DNA from: Ligula intestinalis
Taxonomy: Eukaryota; Platyhelminthes; Cestoda; Diphyllobothriidea; Diphyllobothriidae
Length of the DNA: 64,000 nucleotides
Assembly: GCA_036362985.1 (NCBI GenBank)
Contig: JAYGXS010000010.1
Coordinates: 12,257,759-12,321,758, forward strand
Direction: 5' to 3'
The notes under the pieces were generated by a model. It was not told where the DNA came from, searched no databases, and saw nothing but the letters and a program-made list of their open reading frames with translations. The translations under genes were made by a program, and so were the position numbers. Positions 12,121 to 24,240 of this stretch are shown here, piece by piece. The stretch's first letter is position 1. The number at the start of each line of letters is the position of its first letter.

Positions 12121-12476
12121 TGCTACTCTTAAACTTTACTACTATTTGAAGGACTAATTTATTAGTCCTGGCTACAACAATCGGAACAATCAGTGAAGTC
12201 GTCCTTTGGCGGGGATGATTGACTGTCCTGGTCCTGGTCCTGGCCGGAGATGACTTCTGGGAGACGTTTGGAGGCGGCTGCCGGGAGTGATGATCAACCT
12301 TCCATAGGGCCGTCTATATATAGTAAGAGACAGCAGGATTAAGTCTATATTATAGAAGATAAACCAATGGGAATGCTTAATTTATACAATAGCCAATAGC
12401 ATTAACTCGCCGACATAAAATAGCCGATCAGTTATCCAATAGGATTATGTCCGCCTGAACTAACCAAGTCGTGACA
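12121..12476 (-). repeat. LTR-like block, probable solo LTR
   Basis: Read on the minus strand the block begins TGTCACGACTTGG at 12,476. It has a TATATATAG box near 12,315, a CAGGAC-type short tandem repeat (GTCCTG units near 12,225), and an AATAAA near 12,160. A plausible terminal CA lies at 12,121. That arrangement of U3, TATA, polyA signal and TG...CA ends is typical of an LTR of about 356 bp. I did not find a matching second LTR or a clear 5-bp target duplication, so whether it belongs to the Gypsy pol 3 kb to the right is open. Confidence 0.45.
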
Positions 12477-13028
12477 CAGTACGCCGCCATCTTTAATATA
12501 GTGCAAAATGAACAAAAATTGAGGCCATCTTAAGGGTAGTTGCTACAATTTTCAACGTAGGCTATTTGGATTCTGATACCATCTCGCCAGTACTGTTTTG
12601 GATATTACCGCTTCAATTGTAAGTGCCAAAGTATTTTCCGCATTTCTTGAATTTTGTTATTGTGTCCTTCTTCATCAGTAGACGGAATCAAAGGGAAATT
12701 TGTTTCTCAAGACATTGAACTGAAGTCGCAGCCTACAACCAAAGCATGTGAAAACAGCCTGAAAAAACACCAGTGACAAGGACGTCAAGCATTCTTGAAG
12801 ATAGGCAGTTATTCAGCAACTCGAAGGTTTTCAAATGGTTGAGTCGTTCCTGAACATTGTTAATGTATATTTGAAAGTGCTTTTAAGTAATAAGGCGCAT
12901 TGATTACTCAGTCTGCTCCAAATATTTGCAATACTTTACACACTGTCGGAAGATTTTCGTTATTATCAGTCAACACACTACGTCACAGTCGCAGAGGCAA
13001 ATAACCATTTTGAATTTAGTCGTTTCGT
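12477..13028. other. No recognised feature
   Basis: AT-rich sequence without a convincing ORF. It is directly upstream of the CR1-like LINE and may include its degraded 5' part. Confidence 0.35.
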
Positions 13029-14640
13029 TTGCAGCCTAAAATGGAAGTACAAAATATTGCCCTGGATAATTCTACAAAACTGACAGCGGGGCCGGGAATC
13101 GAAGCGCAGATGCCTCGGGTGGAAGTCGAACGACTAACCGATTGGGCTATAGAAGCCTACGGTACTGAAGATCAAATTCGGTTGTCTACTACAATAGAGC
13201 AGTTCGAAGTTTATTAAAACTGCTCCCGCCAAATGGACAAAAAGCCTCGAAAGTGTAAGGGGTGCAACTTACAAAGATGAGGCTCGCACATCATGTTTTA
13301 CGCGAGAGAGCTGGCAAAATCACTTTCCATGATGTGCCAGAAATCATTTGATACTTGAATCCTTCCTCCGGATTGGAAGACAGCGCATATTACACCGCTT
13401 AACATAAGCGGTAGTCGTTCATCTGCAAACAACTACAGACCCGTGAGTCTGACCTCCATATGCTGCGAAGTGATGAAGACGATCATCAAGAAGGAATTGA
13501 TGATACATTGTGAAACTCACAATATTTTGTCGAATGCGTTATATGGCCTTCAACAGTGTTCCACACTAACGTCTTCTACGCAAATTGAGACTGATGGGTA
13601 TCGGAGGCAGACTTCTTACGTGGATTGAGAATTTTCTATCTGTTCGGTCCAAAACTGTGTGTATGACGACAACAATCAAGGCCGACAGTCATCGAGAGGG
13701 GCGTCCCTCAAGGTTTATTACTCGGACCCACCCTCTTTTTCTTGTTCGTTAATTATTGTGTGCAGGAATCGGACTGCGAGGGTGCCATGTTTGCAGATGA
13801 AGTAAAAATATTGAAGGTCATCAAGTGTGCTGCCGATGACGATAACTTCCAGGAAAATCTTTGTCGATTAAACGATTGGTCGCATAGATGGCTGCTGTCC
13901 TTCAATTCGAACAAATGCACTCTGCTGCGTTTGGGAAATCGAAATCCGGTCCCTGATGCGCGACCATACCATCTGAACGGAATTATACTCCAAGAAACAG
14001 CAATGCAGAAATATCTCGGCACCTGGATGACAGACAACCCCAAACCTTCTACACAATATTGTAAGGTGGCTAAAAATGCAACTTCAATGTTGTACTCCAT
14101 CAAGCGGGCATTCATGGTTTTTGATGAAGACTGTTTCTCGAAAATCTTCGGTATTTTCATCAGGCCACATCTTGAATGCGCGATTGAAGCCTGGAGACCG
14201 TGGATGCGGCAGGATTATAGCGTACTTGAAGGGGTGCAGCGGTGGGCCACAAAATTAGTAAGAGGTCAAGGCTCACTACCATATGAAATCCGCCTAAATA
14301 ACCTTAATCTCTATCCTCTGAGTTATAGGCAGTTACGCGGAGATTTGATACGAACCTTCCGTGTCGTGCGTGGCTTGGACTGCGCTCTCATGTGTGACGA
14401 CTTTTTCCAACTCGCCACTACAACTTATCTCCGGGGACATCCCTTTAAACTGTATGTGCCCCAAGGACGATTGGATGTGAGGAAGTATTTTTTCTCTAAT
14501 CGGGTCGTGGACCCGTGGAATAACCTTCACGAGGCAATTTTTATGTCCCGATCTGCGGAAAAATTCAAACACCGACTTGACATACTTATGCTGCAGCACA
14601 CCATGAACTATGTGACAAATTAACCTTGAACCACAACTGC
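13029..14640 (+). mobile_element. CR1-like non-LTR retrotransposon, RT domain, degraded
   Basis: From about 13,300 the plus strand reads LPPDWKTAHITPL and NNYRPVSLTSICCEVMKTII, the standard LINE RT finger motifs, with frameshifts. The 293-codon frame 13,742-14,623 begins in the palm (FADEVKIL, so FADD is mutated to FADE). It runs through WLLSFNSNKCTLLRLG, KYLGTW, PHLECAIEAWRPW, LRGHPFKL and the natural C terminus. The N-terminal frame 13,029-13,217 belongs to the segment before RT. No endonuclease domain is visible. The loss of the second catalytic aspartate and the frameshifts show an inactive copy. Confidence 0.88.
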
Positions 14641-15499
14641 ATGTGAGGTTCTATATTTTCTGACTGAAAACTTGTTAATATTGCTCATAATTGTTGAGGT
14701 TTTTATGTGAAAAATGGGAAGTTCAAAGGTACAAGCCTACATTTTCCGCAAATATACTGACTGACTGATAAGCTCTCTCGAAATTCATTTGTAAAATTAA
14801 ATTCTGCCGTTTTCGACTTACTCAAGTTTATACCTGAAAAATGCGTAAAAGTTCTCAAACAGCACCTTCTCTCGAATATATGATTAAGTTTCAGGATAGA
14901 TTTTCCAACTTCGATACAGGATAACGAAGGAAAATACACACCAGTATTGCATAAATAGCAACTAGTATCCACCGCGTTTTTAATGGACCCGTTTTCGAGG
15001 AAAGTTACGTCCAACAATAAGAAATGTGGATCGGCTCACGCAATCGAGGATTGAGGACTCAATGTTGGCTGTCTGTATTATAAAAAGTCAACTGGATCAA
15101 CCGGGAAAAATGCTTTAAAATTCCTTTTTATTCTTTCCGCAAACCATACTTTAGTTCCGTTAAACAATTAAAAAGCTATTTGATTTATCTTCTATTGTTC
15201 ACTTGGACGAGGAAGACGACGTATCGAGCATCAAATCCATTGATTTATTGTTCTGAGCTTCCGAGCTCTTTCAGAGATGAGAAAGCAACCAAAAAGAATG
15301 TAATTTTCGTGACCATAGGCTAATGAACTGTGAGAAATGATCAGATTGTCAAAGGGGTAGAAACAGCGAGCAGAAAGGATGGGAAATGAGGGCAATTAGT
15401 TTGTGGTTGGAACACTTGTCTAACCATCAGTATAGAGCGTAACGCAATGTAAGTCATCACAATGATCAAAAAGAAAAATCCTCAAAAGTATGTCAAATA
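14641..15499. other. No recognised feature
   Basis: AT-rich sequence between the LINE and the Gypsy element. No gene is supported; a motif-free minus-strand frame lies at 14,703-15,017. A matching LTR for the Gypsy element was not seen here. Confidence 0.35.
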
Positions 15500-18400
15500 T
15501 TACGGAAAATAGTTACAACCTGAGTCTTGACACACATGAAGATAGAGTCCTAGCGGTGTTGTCGGTGCATTCGAAGACTCGGGACAATCAAGGAAAATGG
15601 AGGCGAGAATGTTAAAGGTCACAAATAGTCGGGGACCGCCACAGCACTTTCTTCCTGCTAGACCCAAGGCTGCGTAAAGAAACGATGCCAAATGAAAATA
15701 TAAAATGATGAGAGACAAACCAGTCAGGAAAGTGAACGTGGCGTCCACTGTGGGTAATGTATGCAGGAGGCGCAAGGCAAGAGTGGCTTGTGACAGGAAT
15801 GTTGGAAGTTACTGAGAGGAGTAACTGTCAATGGCAGTGGAGATAGTGGAAGAGGGAAAAAACGTGATGGAGGAATAGAGGGTCGGGGAGCAGGGGAAAT
15901 GGAACCAGAGGGCTCGTCCGGCGTAATGTCCGGTACAGCGGCTTTGTGGCAGTCCAAACTCATGACCTCCCCTCGTGTTCTGAGAGGGATGAAGACACTC
16001 TTCTCACCGCGAGAGACAACCCGGGGCGGGCTATTATAGGCAGTTTGTAGCGGTGGGCGAACTCTATCACGTCGTAAAAATATATGAGAGCATGTTGCCA
16101 AGTCTCTTTCGAGCTAAGATTTGGAGACAGCAGGCCTTAGTGGAACCGGGGACTGCATCCACAAAAACTGCCGGAGACGATGCAGGAGGTTCGCATGATC
16201 TTCAACCGCACCTGGAGGTGATGGCGAAATCATCTCGCCAGGGAATCGGACAGGGGCGCAGAACACCGGTTCAGAGGCGGAACAGTCAAGGTCCGGCTTG
16301 AGGTAGACATGGATGCCCAACAGGACCAAGGGAAGATGGTACGTCCTGTTCTCCGGATAAACTGCGGCGTGTAGGGAAGATTTAAAGGTCCGGTGCAACC
16401 GTTCTACCATTATGTTGGTAGCCGGGTGGTAGGCTGTTGCGTGGGTGCGAGTGCAGCCTAAAAAATAGAGAAGAGTCTGGAATAGTAGCGACTCAAACTG
16501 GGCACCTTGATCAGTCGTAGTGGCAAAGGGATTACCAAAAATGACAGACAAACGACTAAATAACGCCCTAACTACAGTTATAGCAGGCATGTCCGCAGTC
16601 GAAATTGCTTTGGGCCACCGAGTGCATTGATCCATACAAGTGAGGAGGTAGGAGCAGCCATTGGACAGCGGCAGGGGGCCTACAAGGTCGAGATGAACAT
16701 GGCTGAACCTTGCATCGGGGCTCGGGAAGATTCTGCTGAATGCCTTATTATGCCGGTAGACTTTAGTTCATTGAAAAGCGAGAGAAGCCCGAGTCCAATT
16801 CGGCAGGTCCTTATGCTTCCCAGGCCAGAAGAAGCGGCGGGCAACCAGCTTGTCGGTGGCTTGACTCCCAGGGTAAGAGTAGTCATGCAGGAAGGAAAAG
16901 ACATTCCGTCGGAAGGACGGCGGCACAAAGGGGCAATGAGAGGCGTTAGAAATGTCACAAAGACTGGTGCCGTTGCCAGTAGTCTGCGGCAAGTCATAGA
17001 GTTGGAGTCCGGAAACATCCTCGTCATAGGGTGAGGCTACATGGAGTTTTTCGGCTTTCATATCAGCGAGGTCGATACCAGGAGTAAGTTGCAGATGAGC
17101 AAGAGAGGGTCTGGACAATGCGTCAGCCACCTCATTGTGTGACTCACCTATATGGCGGATATCTAAAGTGAATTGAGAAATGTAGTCCAACTGGCGAATC
17201 TCCCGGGGATTTAACTTGTCTGATTATGACTTCACGGCAAAATAAAGTGGCTGGTGATCAACGAAAACAGTGAATGCTCTCCCCCCGAGCGAGTGCCGGA
17301 AGAGTTCCATGGTGAGGTAAACAGCAAGGAGCTCCCGTCTGAATGTGCTGAAGCACGATCTGGCTGGTTTTAACTTTCTACAGAAAAAAAACTAAAGTTT
17401 GGGTCTGGCCTGCAAGATGCTGCTGGAGAACTGCGCCAACTGTGAAGAATCAACCATGAGTGAAATGGGAGCATCAGGGTATGGGTGCGTCAAGAGGACG
17501 GCATTGGCTAGAGCAGCCTTAACCTTGTCGAAAGCATCGAGGGCGTCTGCAAAAAGTTCGAACGAAACTTTGGGACCCGAAAAGAGGTTCCTGAGGGGTA
17601 AAATGGTGTCAGCACAGTTCGGAAGAAATCGGCGGTCAAAATTCACCATACCCAAAAATCACTGAAGTTGATGCTTTGAAGGAGGAGGTGGGAAATCTCG
17701 GATGGCTACAAACTTGGAAGGGAGAGGATGGATGCCCTTGGTATCGACGTGTCAGAGAAACTGAAGATAGGGAATGCCAAGGACACGCTTGGACAGGTTG
17801 AGGACAACGCCAAGTTGTTGAAGGCGGTCAAACACCGCTGCAAGATGCTCCATATGGTCTTCGGTGATAGAGCTGGCAACCAAGCGGTCGTCAATACAGG
17901 CACAGACGAAGGGTAGGCCACGGAGTACCCTGTCAACTAACTTGTGGAACGTTTTGGAAGCGCTGCGAAGTCCAAACGGCATTCGCAGGAACTATAAGAG
18001 GCCAACTGGACTGGTGACAGCTGTCTTGGAAATGCTCTGCGTGGCAATAGGAATCTGATGGAAGGCCCTGACCAGATCTACCTCCGAAAATACGGACTTG
18101 CCGAATAGAACACCGGAAAATTCCTGGAGACGTGGAACTGGGTAGCGGTCCGGGATAGTGACGCTTAAGTCCCCTGTAGTCACCAGAGGGATGCCAATCA
18201 CCATAATTAGCCTTAGAGACCATATGAAGAGGGGAGGCCCATGGGCTTTGAGATTGACGGACGATGCCCATCTGAAGCATATACTCGAACTCGGCCTTGG
18301 CAGCAATAAATCGCGCAGGCGCGAGTCCACGAGGGCGACAAAATAAAGGAGGACCTGTCGTTAGGATATGGTGGACAACACCATGCGTTGGTGTAGAATC

Positions 18401-18990
18401 ACTAAAGGTAGGACTCGTTAAACCAGGATATATCGCAAGAAGTTGACGAAGTGGACTACCAGGATCAGGGTCCAAGACAGCGAGTTTGCCGGACTCTTCA
18501 TATGAATAAATACCTGGGAAAGTCAGTTTCGTAGTCTCGTACAGTAAACGGGAAGGACAGCAGTCGACAATAAGACCAAGAGTATCGAGACTGTCTGCAC
18601 CAATGCTAGCGGTCAGCACATCCGCAACCACAAATATTAAAGGAAAGAGTCGCCTGAGACAAAAAATCAAGGGAAAGTGAACGAAGTCCAACAGTAGTGA
18701 TAGGGGAAAAGTTAACAGCCTGGAGCACAAAACCAGGATTGGGACAACGACAGTCGGCTGATGAAGGCAAGATGATGCTCAGCTGAGCGCCAGTGTCAAC
18801 CAAGAACCGTCTGCCACATTTCCTGTATGGTACGACCCGAAGTATTGCCGGATAGCTTGGCCGCGCTCACTCTCCGGCCGAGGGGTTTTCCAATGAGGAC
18901 TTAGAAGAGTGAGCGGGAAAGCAGTTCTTTGCTGTAGTGCCCCAATTGGCATGGTACCAACTAGTTGTCCGTGGAGCTGGGGATCATAAA
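15500..18990 (-). mobile_element. Ty3/Gypsy LTR retrotransposon, gag end plus pol, degraded
   Basis: On the minus strand from right to left: a gag tail with WYHANWGTTAKNC (about 18,960-18,880); aspartic protease with RRFLVDTGAQLSIIL (about 18,815-18,770); reverse transcriptase 18,330-17,750, with SEVDLVRAFHQIPIA and FVCACIDDRLVAS (an IDD in place of YVDD). RNase H follows (17,655-17,392, with ISLMVDSSQ). The integrase zinc-binding segment ends in RRFFWPGKHKDL (about 16,810). The integrase core has DQCTRWPKA, FATTTDQGAQFES and YHPATNIMVERLHRTFK (16,635-16,400), so the D, D and E residues can be located. An integrase C-terminal piece (FLRRDRVRPPLQ) lies at 16,080-15,980. Several frameshifts and stops separate the domains. 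Plus-strand open frames here are antisense shadows. Flanking LTRs were not identified. Confidence 0.9.
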
Positions 18991-19119
18991 CAGCAATTAT
19001 TGTGGCGCCTTGTCACCCGGTAGAGGGTCCTAGTAACCGTGCCTCCTCTTCCGGCCGGATCCTTGTGGTGTCCTCTTCGCTTGTCATTCTTAGGTTTTGT
19101 TTGTTTTCATTCTGCCTTT

Positions 19120-19910
19120 TTCATATATAGTGGCACGAGACTTTGTGGGCCATGAGCAGGTCTAGATACCTGTTGACAGAGTTAGCATCATAGTACCATG
19201 CGTCGAGCGTCAGCCCTTCGGCTTTTGAGGTTCAACGGCCTACGATGATCGCTCCTTGAAGATCGAAGTCATGGCCAGTCTATGCGATGTGTGCTGCAAG
19301 TTGCGAGTTTGGGTCCAGTCTCCGCGCCACTAGTTTGTGCTCGTGTAGGCGGGTCTGCTACTTGCTGTCTGTTTCTCCAACATAATTGCAGTCTCAATCG
19401 TTGCAAAGTATCTTTTAGATGTTTACAGAGGTCTCTGTAGGAGGCAGCTTGCCTTAAGGTTGCATCACCAGGCGGCGAATTGTCGCCTGAGGTCGATGGG
19501 CTATGCCTACGCCAGCAGGTTATAACAGTCAGGAAACTGCTTCGGAGACCCCTTTTATGTAGGAAATGGCCCTTTAGACTTCGGGTTGCTTTTGCACCGG
19601 CCATCGTCTGTTCATCCGGTGCTTGCTTTGCTTGATAAATGAGTTTGGGTATCCATTAGCTCGGAAGAGTTCCTGAAGATATTGTTTTTCAGCTCTTGTG
19701 GTGGCTGGTGTGCTGCAGTGTGTTTCAACTCTTTGTAAAAGAGTAGAGACGCAGCTACGTTTGTGGCCCATGGGGTGATTGCTGTTGAAATGTAGTACGT
19801 GATTCGTACTGGTTGCCTTTCTCAATACTGTAGTTTGCAGATGTCCACTGGAACACCGGCGCACTAGAATATCGAGGAAGGCTAGTTGGCGATTTCTTTT
19901 TACCTCCACT
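19120..19910 (-). mobile_element. Penelope-like element fragment (RT C-terminus and GIY-YIG)
   Basis: The minus strand encodes RQLAFLDILVRRCSSGHLQT and then FNSNHPMGHKRSC and LFRANGYPNSFI, the conserved PLE block after the RT active site. After a frame change it reads CNYVGETDSK and TRLHEHKLVARRLDP, which is the GIY-YIG core (NYVGET). Further on comes TSKAEGLTLDAWY with NSVNRYLDL, the usual PLE ending. The 5' half with the YxDD is missing. The fragment directly abuts the gag end of the Gypsy element near 19,000-19,120. Confidence 0.85.
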
Positions 19911-20969
19911 GTGAATTGGATATTTGGAGCACTTGTCGCACCTTAAAAATTGAACCCTTTACCACGAATTCCGACAGACACTTGGGCTAGGGGGCATTTG
20001 CCGTGGGCGGCCCTACGATGTATCCGTACTTGAAGTTTTTCAGTGCTTCTTTCTTAGTGCGAAATTATTTTAGAACGACTGATACCTATTTTTCGCAAAG
20101 CATGTAGAGCCTGTGGATGTGAAATACTCTGCCTACCATATTACTCTTTGCTGCTGTATATCTGGCCGCTCTCTTAGAGTATTAATGTGCACTTTGGCGG
20201 TATTTTACCTCAGTACCATGTCTCTTTTGATAGTTGCCTATGGGCGCAAGAATGGGCTGGTCTATTCAGTTCAGTTCGTCTCAGTTTAGTATTTTGAGAG
20301 AAATGTGCATGATCCTTTGAGTACCCTATTTGCGGCGTAGACTCGAGTGCAGCGTACGGAGAAACCATATTGGTTGCCGGAGTTCAAACGGGACTAGAAA
20401 ATGTGACATTTGTGGCGTTGTTTCAAGAAATACTTTAAATCTCCCAGGACTCCGACTCATTATCCACAATATCTCTGTCAAGGTTTCTTTTAAGAAATTC
20501 CATTGGTTACTGTAACAATAAAAGCAGAAACCGTTCTCTTTTAATATTTTGTTCCTCAGGTTGAGTCGACATTTGGTCTCGAAGCTGTAATTAATCAGTT
20601 TAGACCTGCTGAGAGCTTGACACCACTTGTCTTCCTATTGTAGATGGGAGAAATTTGTGGGAAACCTTGCTTGGCCGTGGTCCAAAACAATGAGTGATTG
20701 CCTTGTGTAGTGACTGCGGAGATTTTGATGTGATGGGGTAGTGCAGTTTCCAAAAAGGGCGTCTGCATTGTCATGTTAGCAGCCAGGTCAGAACACACAT
20801 TCAAAGTTGGATTTCGCTGACCTCTCTTGCCAGCTACCGACCTGTTTATCAGATTTTCTTAGAATTCCACAGTCGTGTTAGCGAAATGTGGTCGGTTCGC
20901 ACGATACAGGGACGGTACTTGAGATTGGACTGGCCTGGTACGCTTATCCAGATTCAACGATGACCCTCC
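19911..20969. other. No recognised gene
   Basis: Mostly non-coding. A 69-codon minus-strand frame at 20,595-20,804 has no recognisable motif. It may be the eroded 5' part of the neighbouring PLE, but I cannot show this. Confidence 0.3.
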
Positions 20970-21050
20970 TGTACTATAGGTGAGTTGGGGTGGACAGTGC
21001 AGTAGTACCCGCGGCAAGTTTACTGTCACTAGATACTAAGTTAAGCGGTG
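20970..21050 (+). repeat. Dispersed repeat shared with 35,630-35,700
   Basis: About 70 bp match another site by eye: GACAGTGCAGTAGTACC, TACTGTCAC and ACTAAGTTAAGCGGTGT here correspond to GACAGTACAGTAGTACC, TACTGTCAC and ACTAAGTTAGGCGGTGT at 35,630-35,700, in the same orientation. The family is unknown. Confidence 0.5.
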
Positions 21051-21249
21051 TTTATGGCTGCGACCTAAGCCTTCTCCCTGCACGGTCATCTCGACTTTTG
21101 TCTCGTCACAGCTTGGTGCAGTTGACAAGGTTAAGAGTGGGGTAGATGGCGGTGCGTCTACTTTCACTATAACTGACCACAGTCACCGTCCCTGCTCTCG
21201 GGCAAATGGTGAATATCTTCGCTTGCGACGGTCGAACTAACACACACCG

Positions 21250-22690
21250 CCATCACTACATGGAAGCAACTTAAGAAAGTAATTTCGTATGCGTACTTGA
21301 CAAGCCAGGGAGAAATCTGCGTTCAGATCAGTTAGTCATGCATCAAAAGTAACCTGGTAGGATAAAATCTGAGATGCATGATTCAAGTAGATTGTCCACT
21401 GCGGAAGACAAGATTGGTGTTATCCTAGAAAGAGCTCTGGATCTATTCTATGATAAAAACCTGTTTCCAGGTAGTGCGTTATTGCTGTGGATATGTACTG
21501 CAAAACACATTCTCTTGGTGCTAACAGAGCATTCAGCTTTTAACTTTTTGTAACACTACGATATGATGGACCTCTAGAAATTTGGTGGACTTATTTTGGG
21601 AATTTTAGAACTCGTTTCTTCCGTACAATCAGAAGCTAAAAATGCCCAACCCTCCACTCCGAATAATCCAGTTGATAAGTTTTTAAGTTACCGATCATAT
21701 CGAAGTATATTAAGCACTTCATATATGTACATCGAACAGGCTGTAGTACTGTTTTGGTCTTCAATAAATTGATCGCATTTAGGATACAATTGTATAAAAT
21801 GGTAAGCAAAATCACAGTTCCGTTTTATTCTTGTGCGCATATTCTGCCCGTAACAATGTCGCTTCATCCTAACTCCTGTGTTTATTTAGTTCCATCAGAC
21901 ACCAACAGCACAAAAGGGACGACCTTAAAAGGTAAATTCGTGTGCCTACCTGACAAGCCAAAGAGCAATATTCATTCCTATCTTTTAGTTTCGCACCAAA
22001 ACTAAAATGGTAGGATAAAGGCTAAGTTGCATGCTTCAAGTAGTTTGTCCGTTGCGGGAGACAACATTGGCCTCTACCTAGAAAGATCTCCGGATAAAAA
22101 CTTGTTTCCATGTAGTGGGTTTTGGCTGTAGATGCCTACTGCAAAATATATTCGATTTGTGCTAACGGAGAATTCCGCTTTTCTCCTTGTATGACATTGC
22201 GATATGATGGGTACCTAGAACTTTGTTTGGTTTGTTTTGGAATTTAAGACCCCAGTCCCCTCTCACAGCCAATACCTACGAAAGTGACCCCCTCCCCTTC
22301 GAATAACTCAGCCGGTGAGTTCGTATTTCACTGAATGTGTCTAATAATCTTCAGAAATTCAAAGATGCGTGTTGTGGCACTATTTTGATCTTAAATGCGT
22401 TAATTTTTCTTGTAATATATTGATATAAACAGGTAAGCAGCATCATGGCTCTATTTGACTCCTGTCCTTATATTCTGCCCAAAACAATTTATATTCACCG
22501 TAACTCCATTTTATTTGTAATTTTCTCAGGGACTTCCAGCACCACCACATAGGTGACGACGTCAAAAGGTAATTCCTTATGCGCACCTGATAAGCCAACG
22601 AGTAATACGCATTCAGATCAGGTAGTCATGTCCCAAGTGTAGTGTAGCAGCGGAAATTTTTGCCACCTGATGGCACCCAAGTAGGCAGAA
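21250..22690 (+). repeat. Tandem repeat, period about 645 bp
   Basis: A unit starting near 21,290 (TACTTGACAAGCC) recurs near 21,948 (TACCTGACAAGCC) and begins again near 22,586 (CACCTGATAAGCC). The internal blocks recur in the same order: GGTAGGATAAA, CAAGTAGATTGTCC, GATAAAAACCTGTTTCC, ACGATATGATGG, and ATATTCTGCCC before the next unit. Two full units and partial flanking units are present with perhaps 75% identity. No ORF is conserved between units, so it resembles a low-copy satellite or long minisatellite. Confidence 0.75.
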
Positions 22691-23690
22691 AAGGCCTTAG
22701 TGATTGTGCTCCGTGTTTGTCGGTAAAATAAAAATAACATTGTTTCTAAATGTTGACGAGTAATATATAAAAATTGGGGTAACAATCAGCTCGCAAACGA
22801 ACAATCAAATCAGGATGGGTGCATCCTGAAACAGACCGGTGTAAAATAACCCACTACTAATATTACTTTTTGTACAGTCAGAATGGGTTGAAAATCATTA
22901 ATGATGGAAGGAGGTGAAATGAATATCAAATCAGGACTGTTTACCAGCATAAAATCTGAGCAAGAGTGAAGCAAAGCATCCGCTAAAAACAGGAAAATAT
23001 AAAACTGACAATTTATAAAATGCCCTTACGTCAAATTTGACTATCTTCTCTGAAACTCCGACTGTTGCGTTTTGGACGAGGAGATCTCATCGGGGTTAGA
23101 ATATATTTTGATGATTGATTAGGAACGGAAAAGTAATCTGATGCATAAGCAAATTCAGATAGTATACAATTTTATTGCCGAGAGAGTTATGACAAGAGGT
23201 TCAAAAGAAAAAGATGCGACCGCTTGAACAAGAAGTCGATTGGCCTGAAGTTCCGGGTTCTCTCTCAGAGCCAGTCGCAAATAGGTCTAGTAATGGCATA
23301 AGAAGTGCAGCATTTATAATGCGTGGTTTCCGGTAGACCCGATGCGTACTTTATCCAGCTGCTCCCGTGATCACCGCTAGGTAACGCAACTGACGCGATG
23401 ATTGCTACAAGTCGGCGTCGTAGTCTTTGATAGTCGCGATTTCATCATCCGTGTTGGATGTTTACGTGGTTATTACTTGACAATCGTTGGTTTCCCACGC
23501 CCTTCCAAAGTGACTAATTCCCTGCTCAGACAAAGTTGCGGCAAAAAATATGGGGATGGGGGCTCATAGCACCTGTTGCTGAACTGCGGGCCTGAGAACT
23601 ATGACTGGAGCAGCTCGTAGCTCACGCGGTTTTCCGCTCCTTTAAAGCATGATTTAAGGGGAAGAATGGTCGAACACGAGCATGGTTTGT
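22691..23690. other. No recognised feature
   Basis: No coding frame or known repeat is seen between the tandem array and the PLE terminus. Confidence 0.35.
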
Positions 23691-24240
23691 TTATTGAGAA
23701 GAAGCAGATGTAATCGCTGGGACAAGACTTTTATTCGCCTGACGTTTTGAAATCCGTTTTGGATCCTCCATCAGAGACAATAACAGAAACAAGCAATTAA
23801 TGCACAAGGAGTTGCAGTATTTATAGGATGCAGTCAGTATGCTACTGCGCACTTATAACAACTAAAGACTCGCCCCTATCGAGGATAATTGCCCGCTTGT
23901 GCGCTAATTGCTTGATGTCCGGCGAGCAGGCTGTGACCTGTTGCACTTTTAACGCACATGGTGGAATTGGATGTGATGATTGCTTGGCCATTGAGTACCT
24001 TGGCGCTGGCGTTAGACGACGCGTTGGCCCGTGCGTTCCCCATGTGATGGCTTCCTTTGGCTTAAATGCGCCTCTGCACCGGATATAGATAGTGCCAATC
24101 TAATTCAAGCTCTAGCGACGTTTTTGGCCTCGTGAATAAAGGGGAAGGCTGGCAGAGCACTGAACCCCTTGGAGGAATTCATCGTCCGAGATAGCAGCAA
24201 CAGCATCAGCAGCAACAAAAAGTCGACAATTATAGGGGGT
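23690..24240 (-). repeat. PLE terminal region (pseudo-LTR) with degenerate hammerhead motif
   Basis: This block lies directly downstream (minus strand) of the PLE at 24,240-25,560. At 23,776-23,715 the minus strand reads CTGATGG, a possible 6-bp stem II (GGATCC / GGATTT with G-U pairs), then CAAAACGTCAGGCGAATAAA. That layout matches a hammerhead ribozyme core (CTGATGA, stem II, GAAA) with one change in each conserved box. Related copies lie at 46,650, 47,045 and 52,580. PLE termini are known to carry hammerhead motifs. The rest of the block has an open frame (23,828-24,088) with no domain. Confidence 0.6.

Noticed and set aside
13753..14160. Minus-strand open frame of 135 codons
   Set aside because: It is antisense to the plus-strand LINE reverse transcriptase.
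14760..14795. CTGATAAGCTCTCTCGAAA, resembling a hammerhead core on the plus strand
   Set aside because: The first box has A for G, the stem II is only one or two pairs, and there is no link to a PLE terminus or to the other copies.
16627..17034. Plus-strand open frame of 135 codons
   Set aside because: It is antisense to the integrase and RNase H region of the minus-strand Gypsy element, whose domains are clear.
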